DNA of 64,000 nt, from NCBI GenBank assembly GCA_003574785.1, contig QORU01000002.1, positions 248,001 to 312,000 on the forward strand, given 5' to 3'. Under the pieces are notes generated by a model that was not told the DNA's origin, ran no database searches, and was given only the letters and a program-made list of their open reading frames with translations. Of the stretch, positions 30,233-38,351 are shown piece by piece; position 1 is the stretch's first letter, and each line of letters opens with the position of its first letter. Position numbers and translations under genes: made by a program. The stretch comes from Taklimakanibacter deserti (GTDB lineage: Bacteria > Pseudomonadota > Alphaproteobacteria > Rhizobiales > Aestuariivirgaceae).

Positions 30233-30985
30233 ATGCTGAAGCTCATCCGCGCCTGCCTGATCGTCTTCGCCGCCCTTTTCGTCCTGCCCGTCCAGGCGGC
30301 CGAATTCAGCCCCGAGCAGAAAAAGGAGCTCGGCGACTTCATCCGCCAGTATCTCATGGAGAATCCGGAAGTCGTGCGCGATGCGATGCAGGAGCTCGAG
30401 CGCAAGCAGCAAATGGCCGAGGATCAGGCCCGCACCGACTCGCTCAAGAGCATGTCGTCGGAAATCTTTCGCAGCAGCGACGACCTCGTCGGCGGCAATC
30501 CCGAAGGCAAGGTCACGCTGGTGGAGTTCTTCGATTACAATTGCGGCTACTGCAAGCGCGCCTTTCCCGATGTCATGAAGATGATCGACGGCGACAAGGA
30601 CCTGAAGGTGGTGATGAAGGAATTCCCCATTCTGGGCCCGGGATCGGTCTATGCCGCGCGCGCCGCGCTGGCTTCGCGCAAGCAGGGCAAATACTGGGAA
30701 TATCACCTCGCCATGATGGCGCATGAGGGCCGGATCGACGAGCAGGTCGCCGACCAGATCGCCGAAGCCACCGGCCTCGATGTGAAGAAGCTCAAAGCCG
30801 ACATGGAGGGGGACGAGGTCAACCAGGTCATCGCCCGCAACATGCAATTGGCCGATTCTCTCAAGATCCAGGGCACCCCCGCCTTCATCATCGACGAGAC
30901 CGTCATCCCCGGGGCGGTCGGCTTTGACGCGCTTGCCGCGGCCGTCAAGCAGGTGCGCGACAATGGCGGGTGTAAGCTTTGCTGA
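30233..30985 (+). CDS. DsbA-family thiol:disulfide interchange protein with ScsC-like N-terminal helix
   Basis: A 250-residue periplasmic thioredoxin-fold protein. The ATG at 30233 is preferred over a TTG directly before it because AAGGA lies about six bases upstream. A signal peptide (about 1-20, VLPVQAAEF) is followed by a charged helical segment (about 22-70) like that of ScsC or Com1-type proteins. The active site CGYC is at C104 and C107, and the cis-proline is in GTPAFII. The protein ends with an extra CKLC pair. It probably forms or isomerises disulfides in exported proteins; the helical N-terminus suggests oligomerisation. Confidence 0.9.
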   Translation: MLKLIRACLIVFAALFVLPVQAAEFSPEQKKELGDFIRQYLMENPEVVRDAMQELERKQQMAEDQARTDSLKSMSSEIFRSSDDLVGGNPEGKVTLVEFFDYNCGYCKRAFPDVMKMIDGDKDLKVVMKEFPILGPGSVYAARAALASRKQGKYWEYHLAMMAHEGRIDEQVADQIAEATGLDVKKLKADMEGDEVNQVIARNMQLADSLKIQGTPAFIIDETVIPGAVGFDALAAAVKQVRDNGGCKLC

Positions 30986-31053
30986 GGCTACCCTGAGGAT
31001 AGGCTGAGCCCTCCTCCTTCCCGAAACCGGGCTGACCGCTTATAAGCGCTCTC

Positions 31054-31500
31054 ATGAAACCTGTTTATGTCATAAACGGGCCCAATCTGAACATGTTGGG
31101 TCTGCGCGAGCCCGATGTTTACGGCAAGGAGACGCTCGCCGGCCTCGAGGAGCGCTGTCGGCGCAAGGCTCAGGCGCTGGGGCTCGACATCTCATTCCGC
31201 CAGAGCAATATCGAGGGCGAGCTCGTGTCCTGGATCCAGGAAGCCCGCAACGCCGCCAGCGGAATCATTCTCAATGCTGCCGCCTATACGCACACCTCGA
31301 TCGCCATCCACGATGCGCTGAAAGTAGCCCAGATCCCGATCATCGAGGTCCATCTCAGCAACATCTACAAGCGCGAGCCTTTCCGTCATCACAGCTACGT
31401 CTCGCCGGTTGCCGATGGCGTGCTGTGCGGCTTCGGCGGGCAAGGCTATGAGCTCGCCATCGACGCCATCCACGAGATCCTGACAAAAAAGAAGGGGTAA
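31054..31500 (+). CDS. aroQ: Type II 3-dehydroquinate dehydratase
   Basis: Dodecameric enzyme of the shikimate pathway that converts 3-dehydroquinate to 3-dehydroshikimate. The 148 residues carry all family blocks: GPNLNMLGLREPDVYG with the catalytic tyrosine, QSNIEGELV, NAAAYTHTS and EVHLSNIYKREPFRHHS with the catalytic histidine. It lies just upstream of accB (8 bases), an alphaproteobacterial order that probably reflects one transcript. Confidence 0.97.
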   Translation: MKPVYVINGPNLNMLGLREPDVYGKETLAGLEERCRRKAQALGLDISFRQSNIEGELVSWIQEARNAASGIILNAAAYTHTSIAIHDALKVAQIPIIEVHLSNIYKREPFRHHSYVSPVADGVLCGFGGQGYELAIDAIHEILTKKKG

Positions 31501-31508
31501 TCCTGATC

Positions 31509-31997
31509 ATGCCCGCGAAGAAGACAGCGCCGCCCCCCAAGCCGCCATCGGACAAGTCCGAGCTTGGGCTGATCCGGGACCTGGCCGACCTCCTCAACGA
31601 GACGGGGCTCACCGAGATCGAGCTGGAGCAGAAGGGGGTCAGGGTCAGGGTCTCGCGCGGCGGCACGGTCTATGCGGCGGCCCCCGCCGCCCCGGTGGCG
31701 CTCGCGGGTGCTGCGGCAGCACCGCCGGCGGCCGCGGCTCAACCGACGGCTCCGTCCGTACCGGCGGATGCCGTCAAATCGCCGATGGTCGGCACCGTCT
31801 ATCGGGCGGCGCAGCCGGGCGCCCCCAATTTCGTCGAGGTCGGCGCCGAGGTTAAGGCCGGCCAGACGCTCCTCATCATCGAGGCGATGAAGACGATGAA
31901 TCAGATCCCGGCCCCTCGCGCCGGCAAGGTCACCCAGATCTATGTGCAGAACGGGAGCCCGGTCGAATATGGCGAAGCCCTGGTCCTCATAGAGTAG
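31509..31997 (+). CDS. accB: Acetyl-CoA carboxylase biotin carboxyl carrier protein
   Basis: Carries biotin for malonyl-CoA formation at the start of fatty-acid synthesis. The 162 residues have a short N-terminal domain, an Ala/Pro-rich flexible linker (about 60-85) and a C-terminal biotinyl domain. The biotinylated lysine is K128 in IEAMKTMNQI. It is four bases upstream of accC. Confidence 0.97.
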   Translation: MPAKKTAPPPKPPSDKSELGLIRDLADLLNETGLTEIELEQKGVRVRVSRGGTVYAAAPAAPVALAGAAAAPPAAAAQPTAPSVPADAVKSPMVGTVYRAAQPGAPNFVEVGAEVKAGQTLLIIEAMKTMNQIPAPRAGKVTQIYVQNGSPVEYGEALVLIE

Positions 31998-32001
31998 CGC
32001 G

Positions 32002-33345
32002 ATGTTCGACAAGATCCTCATCGCCAATCGCGGCGAGATCGCCCTGCGCGTGATGCGCGCCTGCCGCGAGCTCGGCATCCACACCGTCGCCGTGCATTCG
32101 ACGGCGGACGAAGAAGCCATGCATGTCAGGCTTGCCGATGAGAGTGTCTGCATCGGCCCGCCGCCGGCGCGCGACAGCTATCTCAACATTCCCGCCATCG
32201 TGGCGGCCTGCGAGATCACCGGCGCCGAGGCCGTGCATCCGGGCTACGGCTTCCTGTCGGAGAACGCCCGTTTCGCCGAGATCCTCGAAGAGCACAAGAT
32301 CAAGTTCATCGGGCCCTCGTCCAACCATATCCGCATCATGGGCGACAAGATCGAAGCCAAGCGCACCGCCAAGGAGCTCGGCATTCCGGTCGTGCCGGGC
32401 TCGGAAGGCGGCATCAACGACTTGGGCGAGGCGCGGCGCATCGCCAAGGACATCGGTTATCCGGTGCTGATCAAGGCGACGGCGGGCGGCGGCGGGCGCG
32501 GCATGAAAGTGGCGCGCTCCGAGACCGAGCTCGAGAATGCCATCCAGACCGCCCAGGCCGAGGCCAAGGCCGCCTTCGGCAATGGCGATGTCTATCTCGA
32601 GAAATATCTGGAAAGGCCGCGCCACATCGAAATCCAGGTGCTGGGCGACGGCCAGGGCCGTGCGGTGCATCTGGGCGAGCGCGATTGCTCGCTGCAGCGG
32701 CGCCATCAGAAGATCTGGGAGGAGGCTCACTCCCCTGCCCTCAATGCGGCGCAGCGCGAGGCCATCGGCGGGCGCGTGGCGCGCGCCATGCAGAAGCTCG
32801 GCTATGAAGGCGTCGGCACCGTCGAATTCCTCTATGAGAACGGCGAATTCTATTTCATCGAGATGAACACCAGGCTCCAGGTCGAGCACCCGGTGACCGA
32901 GATGCTGACCGGCCTCGATCTCGTGCAGGAGCAGATCCGCGTCGCCGCGGGCGCCCAGCTCAAATATGAGCAGAGCGACATCGTCTTCTCCGGCCACGCC
33001 ATCGAATGCCGCATCAATGCGGAGAATCCGACGACCTTCGCGCCCTCGCCCGGAAAGGTCGAGTATGTCCATGTGCCGGGGGGCCTTGGCGTGCGCATCG
33101 ATTCGGCACTCTATGCCGGCTACCGCATCCCGCCCTATTATGACAGCCTGATCGGCAAGCTCATCGTCTTCGGCAAGTCGCGCACCGAATGCCTGATGCG
33201 CCTGCGCCGCGTGCTCAACGAATATGTCATCGAAGGCGTCGAGACGACCATCCCGCTGTTCCAGCGCCTGGTCGCGGAACCGGACATCATCGATGGGCAT
33301 TATGACATTCATTGGCTTGAGAAATATCTGATCAACAGTACCTGA
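32002..33345 (+). CDS. accC: Acetyl-CoA carboxylase biotin carboxylase subunit
   Basis: ATP-grasp enzyme that carboxylates the biotin on AccB. The 447 residues start MFDKILIANRGEIALRV. The glycine-rich ATP loop is KATAGGGGRGMK near 155, and EMNTRLQVEHPVTE near 288 holds metal and catalytic residues. Length and motifs are canonical. Its TGA is directly abutted by the aat start codon. Confidence 0.98.
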   Translation: MFDKILIANRGEIALRVMRACRELGIHTVAVHSTADEEAMHVRLADESVCIGPPPARDSYLNIPAIVAACEITGAEAVHPGYGFLSENARFAEILEEHKIKFIGPSSNHIRIMGDKIEAKRTAKELGIPVVPGSEGGINDLGEARRIAKDIGYPVLIKATAGGGGRGMKVARSETELENAIQTAQAEAKAAFGNGDVYLEKYLERPRHIEIQVLGDGQGRAVHLGERDCSLQRRHQKIWEEAHSPALNAAQREAIGGRVARAMQKLGYEGVGTVEFLYENGEFYFIEMNTRLQVEHPVTEMLTGLDLVQEQIRVAAGAQLKYEQSDIVFSGHAIECRINAENPTTFAPSPGKVEYVHVPGGLGVRIDSALYAGYRIPPYYDSLIGKLIVFGKSRTECLMRLRRVLNEYVIEGVETTIPLFQRLVAEPDIIDGHYDIHWLEKYLINST

Positions 33346-33996
33346 ATGTCGACCATCACCCCGCAGATCCTGCTCAAGGCCTATGCCGCCGGGATTTTCC
33401 CGATGGCGGAAAGTGCCGAGGACAATGCGCTCTACTGGGTTGAGCCCGAGGAGCGCGGCATTTTCCCGCTCGACGGCCTGCATATCTCGCATTCCTTGCG
33501 CAAGCGCGTGCGCCAGCGCCGCTTCGACATCCGCATCGATACCGCCTTTCAGGACGTGATCGCGGCCTGCGCCGAGAAGAAGCACGACCGCAAGACGACC
33601 TGGATCAACCAGCGCATCAAGTCGCTCTATGGCCAGCTCTTCAAGATGGGCTGCTGCCATTCGGTCGAGTGCTGGCGGGACGAGCGGCTGGTCGGCGGGC
33701 TCTATGGGGTCCGGATCGGGGCCGCCTTCTTCGGCGAGAGCATGTTCTCGCGCGAGACGGATGCGAGCAAGGTGGCGCTCGTGCATCTGGTGGCGCGCCT
33801 GAAGGCCGGCGGCTTCCATCTGCTCGATGCGCAATTTACCACGCCGCATCTCGAAAGCATGGGCGCCCGCACGATCAGCCGTGTCGACTATCACGCTTTG
33901 CTCGAACGCGCGATCGACCAGGACGCCGAATTCTTCAAATTCGCGGGCGATCGCGATCCGGAAGCGGTGCTGCGGCTGGCGAGCAAGGCCGCATAA
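33346..33996 (+). CDS. aat: Leucyl/phenylalanyl-tRNA--protein transferase
   Basis: Adds Leu or Phe to proteins with N-terminal Arg or Lys, marking them for ClpAP. The 216 residues include FPMAESAEDNALYWVEPEERGIFPLDG at the N-terminus and GGLYGVRIGAAFFGESMFSRE followed by LVHLVARLKAGGFHLLDAQF, all diagnostic. The ATG follows the accC stop with no gap, indicating translational coupling. It is the last plus-strand gene of this run and converges with the amidase gene. Confidence 0.96.
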   Translation: MSTITPQILLKAYAAGIFPMAESAEDNALYWVEPEERGIFPLDGLHISHSLRKRVRQRRFDIRIDTAFQDVIAACAEKKHDRKTTWINQRIKSLYGQLFKMGCCHSVECWRDERLVGGLYGVRIGAAFFGESMFSRETDASKVALVHLVARLKAGGFHLLDAQFTTPHLESMGARTISRVDYHALLERAIDQDAEFFKFAGDRDPEAVLRLASKAA

Positions 33997-33998
33997 CT

Positions 33999-36020
33999 TC
34001 ACATGATGCCGCCGGTGACGGCGAAGGCGCCGGCCGTGCGTCCGTCGGCCAGGTGGACAATGGCGGTGATGATTGATCCATAAGGCTTCCGCCACACGCT
34101 GTGCAGTCTTGCATGCTCGGCCGAAGCCACGGCCCTGCGCACCTTGAACAACGGGCCCGGGACGAGGATTTCGGCAGGCTCTCCGTTCACATGGATCTGC
34201 ACGATGGCACCTGACATGTCGATGGGTTCCTCCGAGCTCACCTCCACCTGCGCCATCACCTCGTCGAACACGGCATCCACCGCATGCATCTCGGCCTCGA
34301 TGGTGATCTTCAAATCCGCTCTCGCGCTCTCCGCGACTGAGCGGCGCGCCGTGAAAACATCGTCTGGCAGCTCCGGCGTGCGCGGCGGCCTGACGCGAAG
34401 CCCGGCGGCCCGGTCGAATTCGGCGGCGAAGCACAGCAGCCGCGTGTCGTCATAGGCCTTGCCGGCGATCGTCATGCCGACCGGCATGCCGATATCGGGC
34501 ATGATCCCCATCGGCACCGTCACCGTCGGAATGCCGAGATGGCGCCAGACCAGATTGCCATTGGCGACCCAGGTCCCGTTGCGCCAGGCGAGCCGCGCCG
34601 ACTCCTCGTTCACATCGGCATCGGCCTTGCCGACATCGGCGACGGCAGGCAACACGACGGCATCGAGGCCGAGCGCTTCCATCCAGTCCTCGAAATCGAT
34701 GCGCCGCGTCGCCTCGAGCCCCTTGAGACCCTCTTCCAGATCCGCAATCCCCGCCACCGGCGGCAAGCCAAGCCTCGCCAGGTCGACCAGGTTGCCGAGG
34801 CCCGCCTCGATAGGTTCAGGAAGCGTGCCGGGCGGCTGCGGGAAAATTTTGTCGCCATCGACGCCAGCGAGGTCCGGGAAAGCCGGGTCACCATTGGCGC
34901 GCAGGAAATCGTCAAACGCCCAGGCGCAAAGCGGGCCCAGTTCGTGGGTCTCGAAGCTCTTCGGCACGAGCCCCCTGTCGACCATCGACCGGGCGCCCGG
35001 GCGGTTGCGTTCGTAATTCGAGACCACGGGAAAATCGACCTCGATCACCTCGGCACCCAGCACTTCGAGCTGGCGCGCCGCCTTCTCCCAGAGCGCAATG
35101 ACCGACGGCCGCGTCTCGATCGGCGCGGTCGCTTCAGTGTCGCGGCCGATATACATGCGCGGCACACCGAGCCGCGTTCCACGCAAGGCGCCCTCGACGG
35201 TGAGCTTCACATAGCTCTTAGGCCGCAGTGCCGAGCTTTTCGGTATCTCGACCCAGGGCTGGACGCGCCAGAAGTCGCCGCGGGCGATGTCATCGTCGGC
35301 GACGATGACGTCGAGCAATTCCAGCAGGTCATCGACGCCGCGCGTATGCGGCACGACGACGTCCATCGTCGGCACCAACGGCCAGTTGCCGCGCACCGAG
35401 ATCACCCCGCGCGAGGGCGTATAGGCGACGAGGCCGTTATTCGAGGCGGGAGCGCGCCCCGACGACCATGTTTCTTCGCCGAGACCGAAGGCGGCGAAGC
35501 TCGCGGCCGTCGCCGTCCCTGAGCCGTTGGACGAGCCCGAGGCGAAAGCAGCCGTCAGATAGTCGCCATTGTAGGGGCTTTCGGCCCGGCCATAGACACC
35601 ACGCTGCATGCCGCCATTGGCCATGGGCGGCATGTTGGTGAGGCCGATGAGAACGGCACCCGCTTCGCGCAGCCGCTCTATCGTGAAAGCATGGTCGCCG
35701 GCGACGAGATGCTCGAAAGCCGGCGAGCCCGCGGCCACCGTCAGCCCCTTCACCCGATAGCTGTCCTTGGCCGTGTAAGGTATGCCGTCCAGAGGTCCGA
35801 GCAGCTTCCCCGCGCGGCGCCGTCTGTCGGATGCCGCCGCCATTTCGAACATCGAAGGATCGAGCACCGGAACAGCGTTGAGCGCAATGCCGTGACGGTC
35901 GTAATGCGCGATGCGGCGCAAATAGGCGCCCACCAGCTCGACGCTGGTGACGATGCCGCTATCGAGGGCCTGGCGCAGTTCGGCGATCGAGGCTTCGACG
36001 AGATGGAATGCCTGGTTCAC
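33999..36020 (-). CDS. Amidase signature family hydrolase
   Basis: A 673-residue amidase. The Ser-cisSer-Lys triad is visible: K85 (YTAKDSY), S163 (SGSSNGSG) and S187 (WSSGRAPAS); the 24-residue spacing between the two serines matches known family members. The C-terminal extension (about 520-673) is longer than in a plain amidase and has a second domain ending GAFAVTGGIM. The substrate is unknown. It follows the DUF2155 gene by 16 bases on the same strand and interrupts the usual aat-DUF2155-NDUFA12 neighbourhood, so it may be an inserted gene. Confidence 0.9.
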   Translation of the reverse strand: MNQAFHLVEASIAELRQALDSGIVTSVELVGAYLRRIAHYDRHGIALNAVPVLDPSMFEMAAASDRRRRAGKLLGPLDGIPYTAKDSYRVKGLTVAAGSPAFEHLVAGDHAFTIERLREAGAVLIGLTNMPPMANGGMQRGVYGRAESPYNGDYLTAAFASGSSNGSGTATAASFAAFGLGEETWSSGRAPASNNGLVAYTPSRGVISVRGNWPLVPTMDVVVPHTRGVDDLLELLDVIVADDDIARGDFWRVQPWVEIPKSSALRPKSYVKLTVEGALRGTRLGVPRMYIGRDTEATAPIETRPSVIALWEKAARQLEVLGAEVIEVDFPVVSNYERNRPGARSMVDRGLVPKSFETHELGPLCAWAFDDFLRANGDPAFPDLAGVDGDKIFPQPPGTLPEPIEAGLGNLVDLARLGLPPVAGIADLEEGLKGLEATRRIDFEDWMEALGLDAVVLPAVADVGKADADVNEESARLAWRNGTWVANGNLVWRHLGIPTVTVPMGIMPDIGMPVGMTIAGKAYDDTRLLCFAAEFDRAAGLRVRPPRTPELPDDVFTARRSVAESARADLKITIEAEMHAVDAVFDEVMAQVEVSSEEPIDMSGAIVQIHVNGEPAEILVPGPLFKVRRAVASAEHARLHSVWRKPYGSIITAIVHLADGRTAGAFAVTGGIM

Positions 36021-36036
36021 TCGGACACCACCTTGA

Positions 36037-36480
36037 TCAGTCTTCCGGCTCTTCTTCCTCGCCGCCCGGCACAGGCTGGGTGTCCGGCACCTGCTCGATC
36101 ACCGGCGGCGGCGCGTTGGGATCGCGGCAGCCGGTCAGCCACACATCGTAGATCGGATGCTCCACCGCGCTCAAGCCCGGGCTCTCGGCAAACATCCAGC
36201 CGGAGAAGATCTTCTTGCGCGTGTCGTCGGATTCGATCTCCTCGACCTCGACGAAGGACGTGGTGCGCGGCTCCTCGGTGACATCGCGCGTATAGCAGGC
36301 ATCGGCCTTGATGAAGAGCCCGCCGAAGCGCTTCTGCTCGCCGATCTTCGCCTCGAACGTGGTGGTGAGGCCGGTGATCTTGTCGAGGCCGGCAAAAACG
36401 GCGATGGGATTGGAGACGCGCTCGGCCGCGGCCGGCGCAACCATCGCCATTAAAGCAACGAGTGGCAGGATACGTGTCAT
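36037..36480 (-). CDS. DUF2155 domain-containing secreted protein
   Basis: A 147-residue alphaproteobacterial protein starting MTRILPLVALMAMVAPAAA, a clear signal peptide. The core FAGLDKITGLTTTFEAKIG, CYTRDVTEEPRTTSFVEV and IFSGWMFAESPGLSAVEHPIYDVWL is the DUF2155 signature. Two cysteines may form a disulfide. The tail is acidic (EEEEPED). Its function is unknown. Its start overlaps the methyltransferase stop (ATGA). A longer frame starting 21 codons upstream lacks a signal peptide and is less likely. Confidence 0.9.
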   Translation of the reverse strand: MTRILPLVALMAMVAPAAAERVSNPIAVFAGLDKITGLTTTFEAKIGEQKRFGGLFIKADACYTRDVTEEPRTTSFVEVEEIESDDTRKKIFSGWMFAESPGLSAVEHPIYDVWLTGCRDPNAPPPVIEQVPDTQPVPGGEEEEPED

Positions 36481-37238
36481 GATGTCCGCGCTTCGACCCG
36501 CAGGCGCACATAGTCCGCCGTCCAGTTGCCCTGGGCATCGCACAAAGCGGGCTCAAGGAGCTCTTCGGTCTCGTTCACGGCGGCGTCGAAATTCTCGCCG
36601 AACTGGTGGAAGAAGGGCGAGTTGAACAGCTTGAGCCAGGATGCCATGCCGGTCTTGAGCGGCGTCGGGCGCGGGATGAGCGCGATGCGCGCCACCGCGA
36701 AGCCTTGCGCCTCCAGGAGCCCCCGATAGGTTTCGACCGACGGGAAGAACCAGGGATGAGCGAGGCGGACATCCTTGCCATGGCGCATGGCGACCGCATG
36801 GAGCGCCGTCGTGATCGCCGCGACATTGCCGTGGCCGCCGAACTCCGCGACGAACCGGCCTTGCGGCTTGAGGGCGCGCGCGACGCCGGCAATCACCCGC
36901 TCCGGACGCGTCATCCAATGGAGTGCCGCATTCGAGAACACGGCATCGAATTCATTCGCGAAAGTGAGCGCCTCGCCATCCATCAGGCGCACATCGAGGC
37001 CCCGCGCCTGGCAGGCGCGCACGAAATCCTCGCTCGCATCGACGCCCACCACCCCAGCACCCTTGGCCGCGAGTTCCGCCGTCAGCACGCCGTCGCCGCA
37101 ACCGAGATCGAGAATGCGCTCGCCGCTTTTGGGCGCGAGCCAGTCGAGCACGCCTGAGGCGAGGTCGGAGACGAAACGCGCATGCTCGTCATAGGACGCC
37201 GCCGACCAGGTCTGGCGGCGCGAGTCGCCACCTGTCAT
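36477..37238 (-). CDS. Class I SAM-dependent methyltransferase
   Basis: A 253-residue methyltransferase with motif I ILDLGCGDGVLTAEL near residue 43, acidic motif II VVGVDASEDF and FDAVFSNAALHWM near 94. The pattern resembles the trans-aconitate methyltransferase and Methyltransf_11/25 groups; the substrate cannot be told from sequence. It is tightly coupled: its ATG overlaps the MlaD-like stop and its stop overlaps the DUF2155 start. Confidence 0.9.
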   Translation of the reverse strand: MTGGDSRRQTWSAASYDEHARFVSDLASGVLDWLAPKSGERILDLGCGDGVLTAELAAKGAGVVGVDASEDFVRACQARGLDVRLMDGEALTFANEFDAVFSNAALHWMTRPERVIAGVARALKPQGRFVAEFGGHGNVAAITTALHAVAMRHGKDVRLAHPWFFPSVETYRGLLEAQGFAVARIALIPRPTPLKTGMASWLKLFNSPFFHQFGENFDAAVNETEELLEPALCDAQGNWTADYVRLRVEARTS

Positions 37239-37795
37239 TGCGGCTGCGTTTCCGGCTGCGGCTGCGGCTCGGGCTCCGGCGCCGTCTCAGGCGCGGTCTC
37301 GGGCTGTGGCGGGGTCTGCGTGTTCTCCGCCGGCTTGTCGTCGCCTTTGCCCTTGCCGCTGTCGAACATCGCCGTCGAGATCAGCGTCCAGATATCGACG
37401 GACCCTTGCGTGTTGGTGATCTGCCCGCCATCGGCAAGGATCGTATCCGATCCGCCGGGATCGAGGGCGATGAAGTTCGAGCCCAGGAGGCCTTCGGATG
37501 TCACTTTCGCCGTCGTGTCGTCGGTGAGCTTCACCTTGGGATCGATCGACATGGTGACGACGGCCTGGTAGTTGTCCGGGTTCAGCGACTGGCTGACCAC
37601 GGTCCCCACTTTGATGCCGGCAAGCCGCACATCGGTGCCGGTATTGACGCCGGCGATATTGTCGAATTCGGCCGTCAGCCTGTAGCCGCCCGTGGTGCTG
37701 CTCTTCCCCGAGGTCGTATAGGCGAAAGCGAAGAAGCCGGCGGCGATCAGGATGACCAGCGCGCCAATGGCGGTTTCAACAGTCGTGTTCTTCAT
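37235..37795 (-). CDS. mlaD: MlaD-like MCE-domain lipid transport protein
   Basis: A 186-residue substrate-binding subunit of the Mla pathway, which moves phospholipid between outer and inner membranes. One N-terminal helix (about 7-27) anchors a single MCE domain (about 35-120; DVRLAGIKVGTV and SEGLLGSNFIALDPGG). The tail is a low-complexity Pro/Glu/Gln repeat from about 160. No mlaE or mlaF gene is near, so the permease and ATPase must be encoded elsewhere. It starts a run of overlapping genes with the methyltransferase and DUF2155. Confidence 0.9.
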   Translation of the reverse strand: MKNTTVETAIGALVILIAAGFFAFAYTTSGKSSTTGGYRLTAEFDNIAGVNTGTDVRLAGIKVGTVVSQSLNPDNYQAVVTMSIDPKVKLTDDTTAKVTSEGLLGSNFIALDPGGSDTILADGGQITNTQGSVDIWTLISTAMFDSGKGKGDDKPAENTQTPPQPETAPETAPEPEPQPQPETQPQ

Positions 37796-37886
37796 GATGC
37801 GGTCCCTTGCGACCTCGGCCTTCTAGCGGTCTTTAGGGATTCGAGACAACCCGCAAATTGTGGCAGCAGCAGGCCGGAAAAAATGA

Positions 37887-38288
37887 CTATTCCGGGCGCC
37901 ACGCTTCATAATCGGGCTTGGCGACTTTCGGCCAGGTACTGCCCATGATGCTGCCCGGCGGACGATAGGCGCGCGCCGTGCCGGTGAGATTGGGCTGATG
38001 CGGCTTTTCCCATTCGCGCGGCTGGTAGTCGTTCTTCGTCGGGGGGTTGGCCTGGCGGTGATGCATCCAGCCATGCCAGCCGGGCGGGATCATCGAGGCT
38101 TCGGCATAGCCGTTATAGACGACCCAGCGGCGCTCTGCGATCGACTGCGGCAGCGCCGAGGGCGCGCGATAATAGCGGTTGCCGAACTCGTCCTCGCCGA
38201 CGAACTCGCCCTTGCGCCAAGTATATAGCCACAGGCCCAGCGTCCGGCTGTTCCACCAGGTAAAGAACTGCTTGAGGAATTCGATCAC
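37887..38288 (-). CDS. NDUFA12-like accessory subunit of NADH:ubiquinone oxidoreductase
   Basis: A 133-residue homologue of mitochondrial complex I subunit NDUFA12 (B17.2), found in alphaproteobacteria. The diagnostic core is FFTWWNSRTLGLWLYTWRKG, VGEDEFGNRYYR and PPGWHGWMHHR. I chose a GTG start (VIEFLKQFF) with AAGGTG upstream; an 18-codon longer ATG frame adds sequence outside the family. It acts at the inner membrane in complex I assembly or stability. This gene is a strong lineage marker. Confidence 0.93.
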   Translation of the reverse strand: MIEFLKQFFTWWNSRTLGLWLYTWRKGEFVGEDEFGNRYYRAPSALPQSIAERRWVVYNGYAEASMIPPGWHGWMHHRQANPPTKNDYQPREWEKPHQPNLTGTARAYRPPGSIMGSTWPKVAKPDYEAWRPE

Positions 38289-38351
38289 GTCGTCACCTTT
38301 TGGGCCTTGATTGGCGGAATTAGCCGGTTTTGTCCAGCCCATCCTGAGCGC

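Noticed and set aside
31987..34434. 815-codon minus-strand frame opposite accC and aat
   Set aside because: accC and aat are certain on the plus strand. The frame is an antisense artefact that also crosses gene boundaries.
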